Assembly: GCA_026193435.1 (NCBI GenBank)
Contig: JAPHUN010000074.1
Coordinates: forward strand, 1 to 8,009
Direction of reading: 5' to 3'
Source: Chlorobium sp.
Lineage (GTDB): Bacteria; Bacteroidota; Chlorobiia; Chlorobiales; Chlorobiaceae
Length of the DNA stretch: 8,009 nt
Shown here: in pieces, positions 7,397-8,009 of the stretch
Position numbering within the stretch: the stretch's first letter is position 1
Layout: every line of letters starts with the position of its first letter
Translations under genes and position numbers: made by a program
The notes under the pieces: generated by a model
The model's database searches: none
Told to the model about the DNA's origin: nothing
Seen by the model: the letters and a program-made list of their open reading frames with translations, nothing else

Positions 7397-8009
7397 ATGC
7401 AACCTGTCCAGCCAGATCAACTTCGCAACATAGTGATAACCGGCCACTCCGGTTCAGGTAAAACAATCCTTGCCGAGTCACTTGCCCTTTCAATGAATGT
7501 CACCAACCGCCTCGGAAGTATTGAAGACGGAACAACCCTTTCTGACTACTCGGAGGATGAAATTTCCCGGCAGCACAGCCTTAATTCCGCCCTGATTCAC
7601 GGAACCTGGAACAATCGAAAGATAAATATCATCGATACACCCGGTCTTCTTGACTTTCATGGTGACGTTAAGTCCGCCATGAGAATTGCAGACACCGTAC
7701 TCATGACGGTAAACACTTCGATAGGCGTAGAGGTCGGCACCGATATCATATGGGACTACACAAAGGAATACTACAAGCCGACCATGTTTGTACTCACAAA
7801 GCTCGATGCAGACAGAACAAATTATACAAAAACCATTCAGGAGCTTCAGGATCATTTCGGCAACCAGGTGACGCCGATACAGTTCCCTGTCGAGGAAGGG
7901 CTCGGGCACCATGTCATCATCGACGTACTCCTGATGAAACAGCTCGAATTCAATCCGGACAAACCCGGAAACATGAGCGAATCAGAAATACCGGACCTCT
8001 ATAAAAAAC
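7397..8009 (+). CDS. EF-G-like translational GTPase (paralogue of FusA), 3' end beyond window
   Basis: The frame is open for 204 codons to the window edge, with ATG at 7397 preceded by a strong AAGGAG at 9-nt spacing. The visible part is the G domain of a COG0480-type factor. It shows P-loop GHSGSGKT (16-23), the EF-G-like segment DGTTLSDYSEDEISRQHSL (44-62), G3 DTPG (80-83) and the helix GVEVGTDIIWDY (110-121). The GHSGSGKT loop and the DGTT..DY..EE block place it in the EF-G-like paralogue group rather than canonical EF-G (GHVDAGKTT with RGITI). Switch II reads DTPGLLDF, so the usual His is Leu84, and the G4 NKxD motif is TKLD (134-137). These changes may alter GTP hydrolysis or nucleotide specificity. 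Full length should be about 690 residues; role on the ribosome is unproven. It is transcribed divergently from eno. Confidence 0.88.
   Translation, partial: MQPVQPDQLRNIVITGHSGSGKTILAESLALSMNVTNRLGSIEDGTTLSDYSEDEISRQHSLNSALIHGTWNNRKINIIDTPGLLDFHGDVKSAMRIADTVLMTVNTSIGVEVGTDIIWDYTKEYYKPTMFVLTKLDADRTNYTKTIQELQDHFGNQVTPIQFPVEEGLGHHVIIDVLLMKQLEFNPDKPGNMSESEIPDLYKK

Noticed and set aside
7490..7912. Minus-strand open frame of 140 codons
   Set aside because: It is antisense to the EF-G-like G domain, whose motifs on the plus strand are clear.

Overview
The window looks like a chromosomal core-gene segment from a green sulfur bacterium (Chlorobiaceae, such as Chlorobium or Prosthecochloris). This is inferred from the long 686-residue form of IspG (typical of Chlorobi, Bacteroidetes, chlamydiae and plants), the style of the ribosomal proteins and moderate base composition. 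No marker gene here fixes the genus. All genes lie on the minus strand except the last, which runs rightward off the end.

Reading in the direction of minus-strand transcription: enolase (eno, 5833-7146) is followed by a probable 43-codon small gene (5681-5812) that overlaps, TGATG, the start of an FtsB/DivIC-like division protein (5367-5681). A hairpin followed by a T-run (5287-5321) precedes ispG (3201-5261). A short-chain dehydrogenase gene (2397-3182) follows ispG by only 18 nt.

After a 107-nt AT-rich gap with a candidate promoter comes a four-tRNA cluster in the order Thr(UGU), Tyr(GUA), Thr(GGU), Trp(CCA). It leads into secE, nusG, rplK and rplA, the last cut by the left window edge. 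This matches the widespread bacterial tRNA-secE-nusG-rplKA neighbourhood, but lacks the tRNA-Gly and tuf genes found in the E. coli version. The rplK-rplA spacer carries a stem-loop (551-582) with the features of the ribosomal-protein-L1 binding site that mimics 23S rRNA, so the L11-L1 pair is probably feedback-controlled.

On the right, a 250-nt divergent intergenic region separates eno from a plus-strand EF-G-like GTPase gene (7397 onward, 204 codons visible). Its P-loop is of the EF-G-paralogue type, and its switch II and G4 motifs depart from canonical EF-G.

Functionally the window combines translation and secretion (tRNAs, SecE, NusG, L11, L1, EF-G-like), glycolysis (enolase), isoprenoid precursor synthesis (IspG) and cell division (FtsB-like). 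I see no CRISPR array, insertion sequence, prophage or defence system. The least explained items are the small gene between eno and ftsB, the altered GTPase motifs, and the dyad symmetries upstream of the EF-G-like gene.
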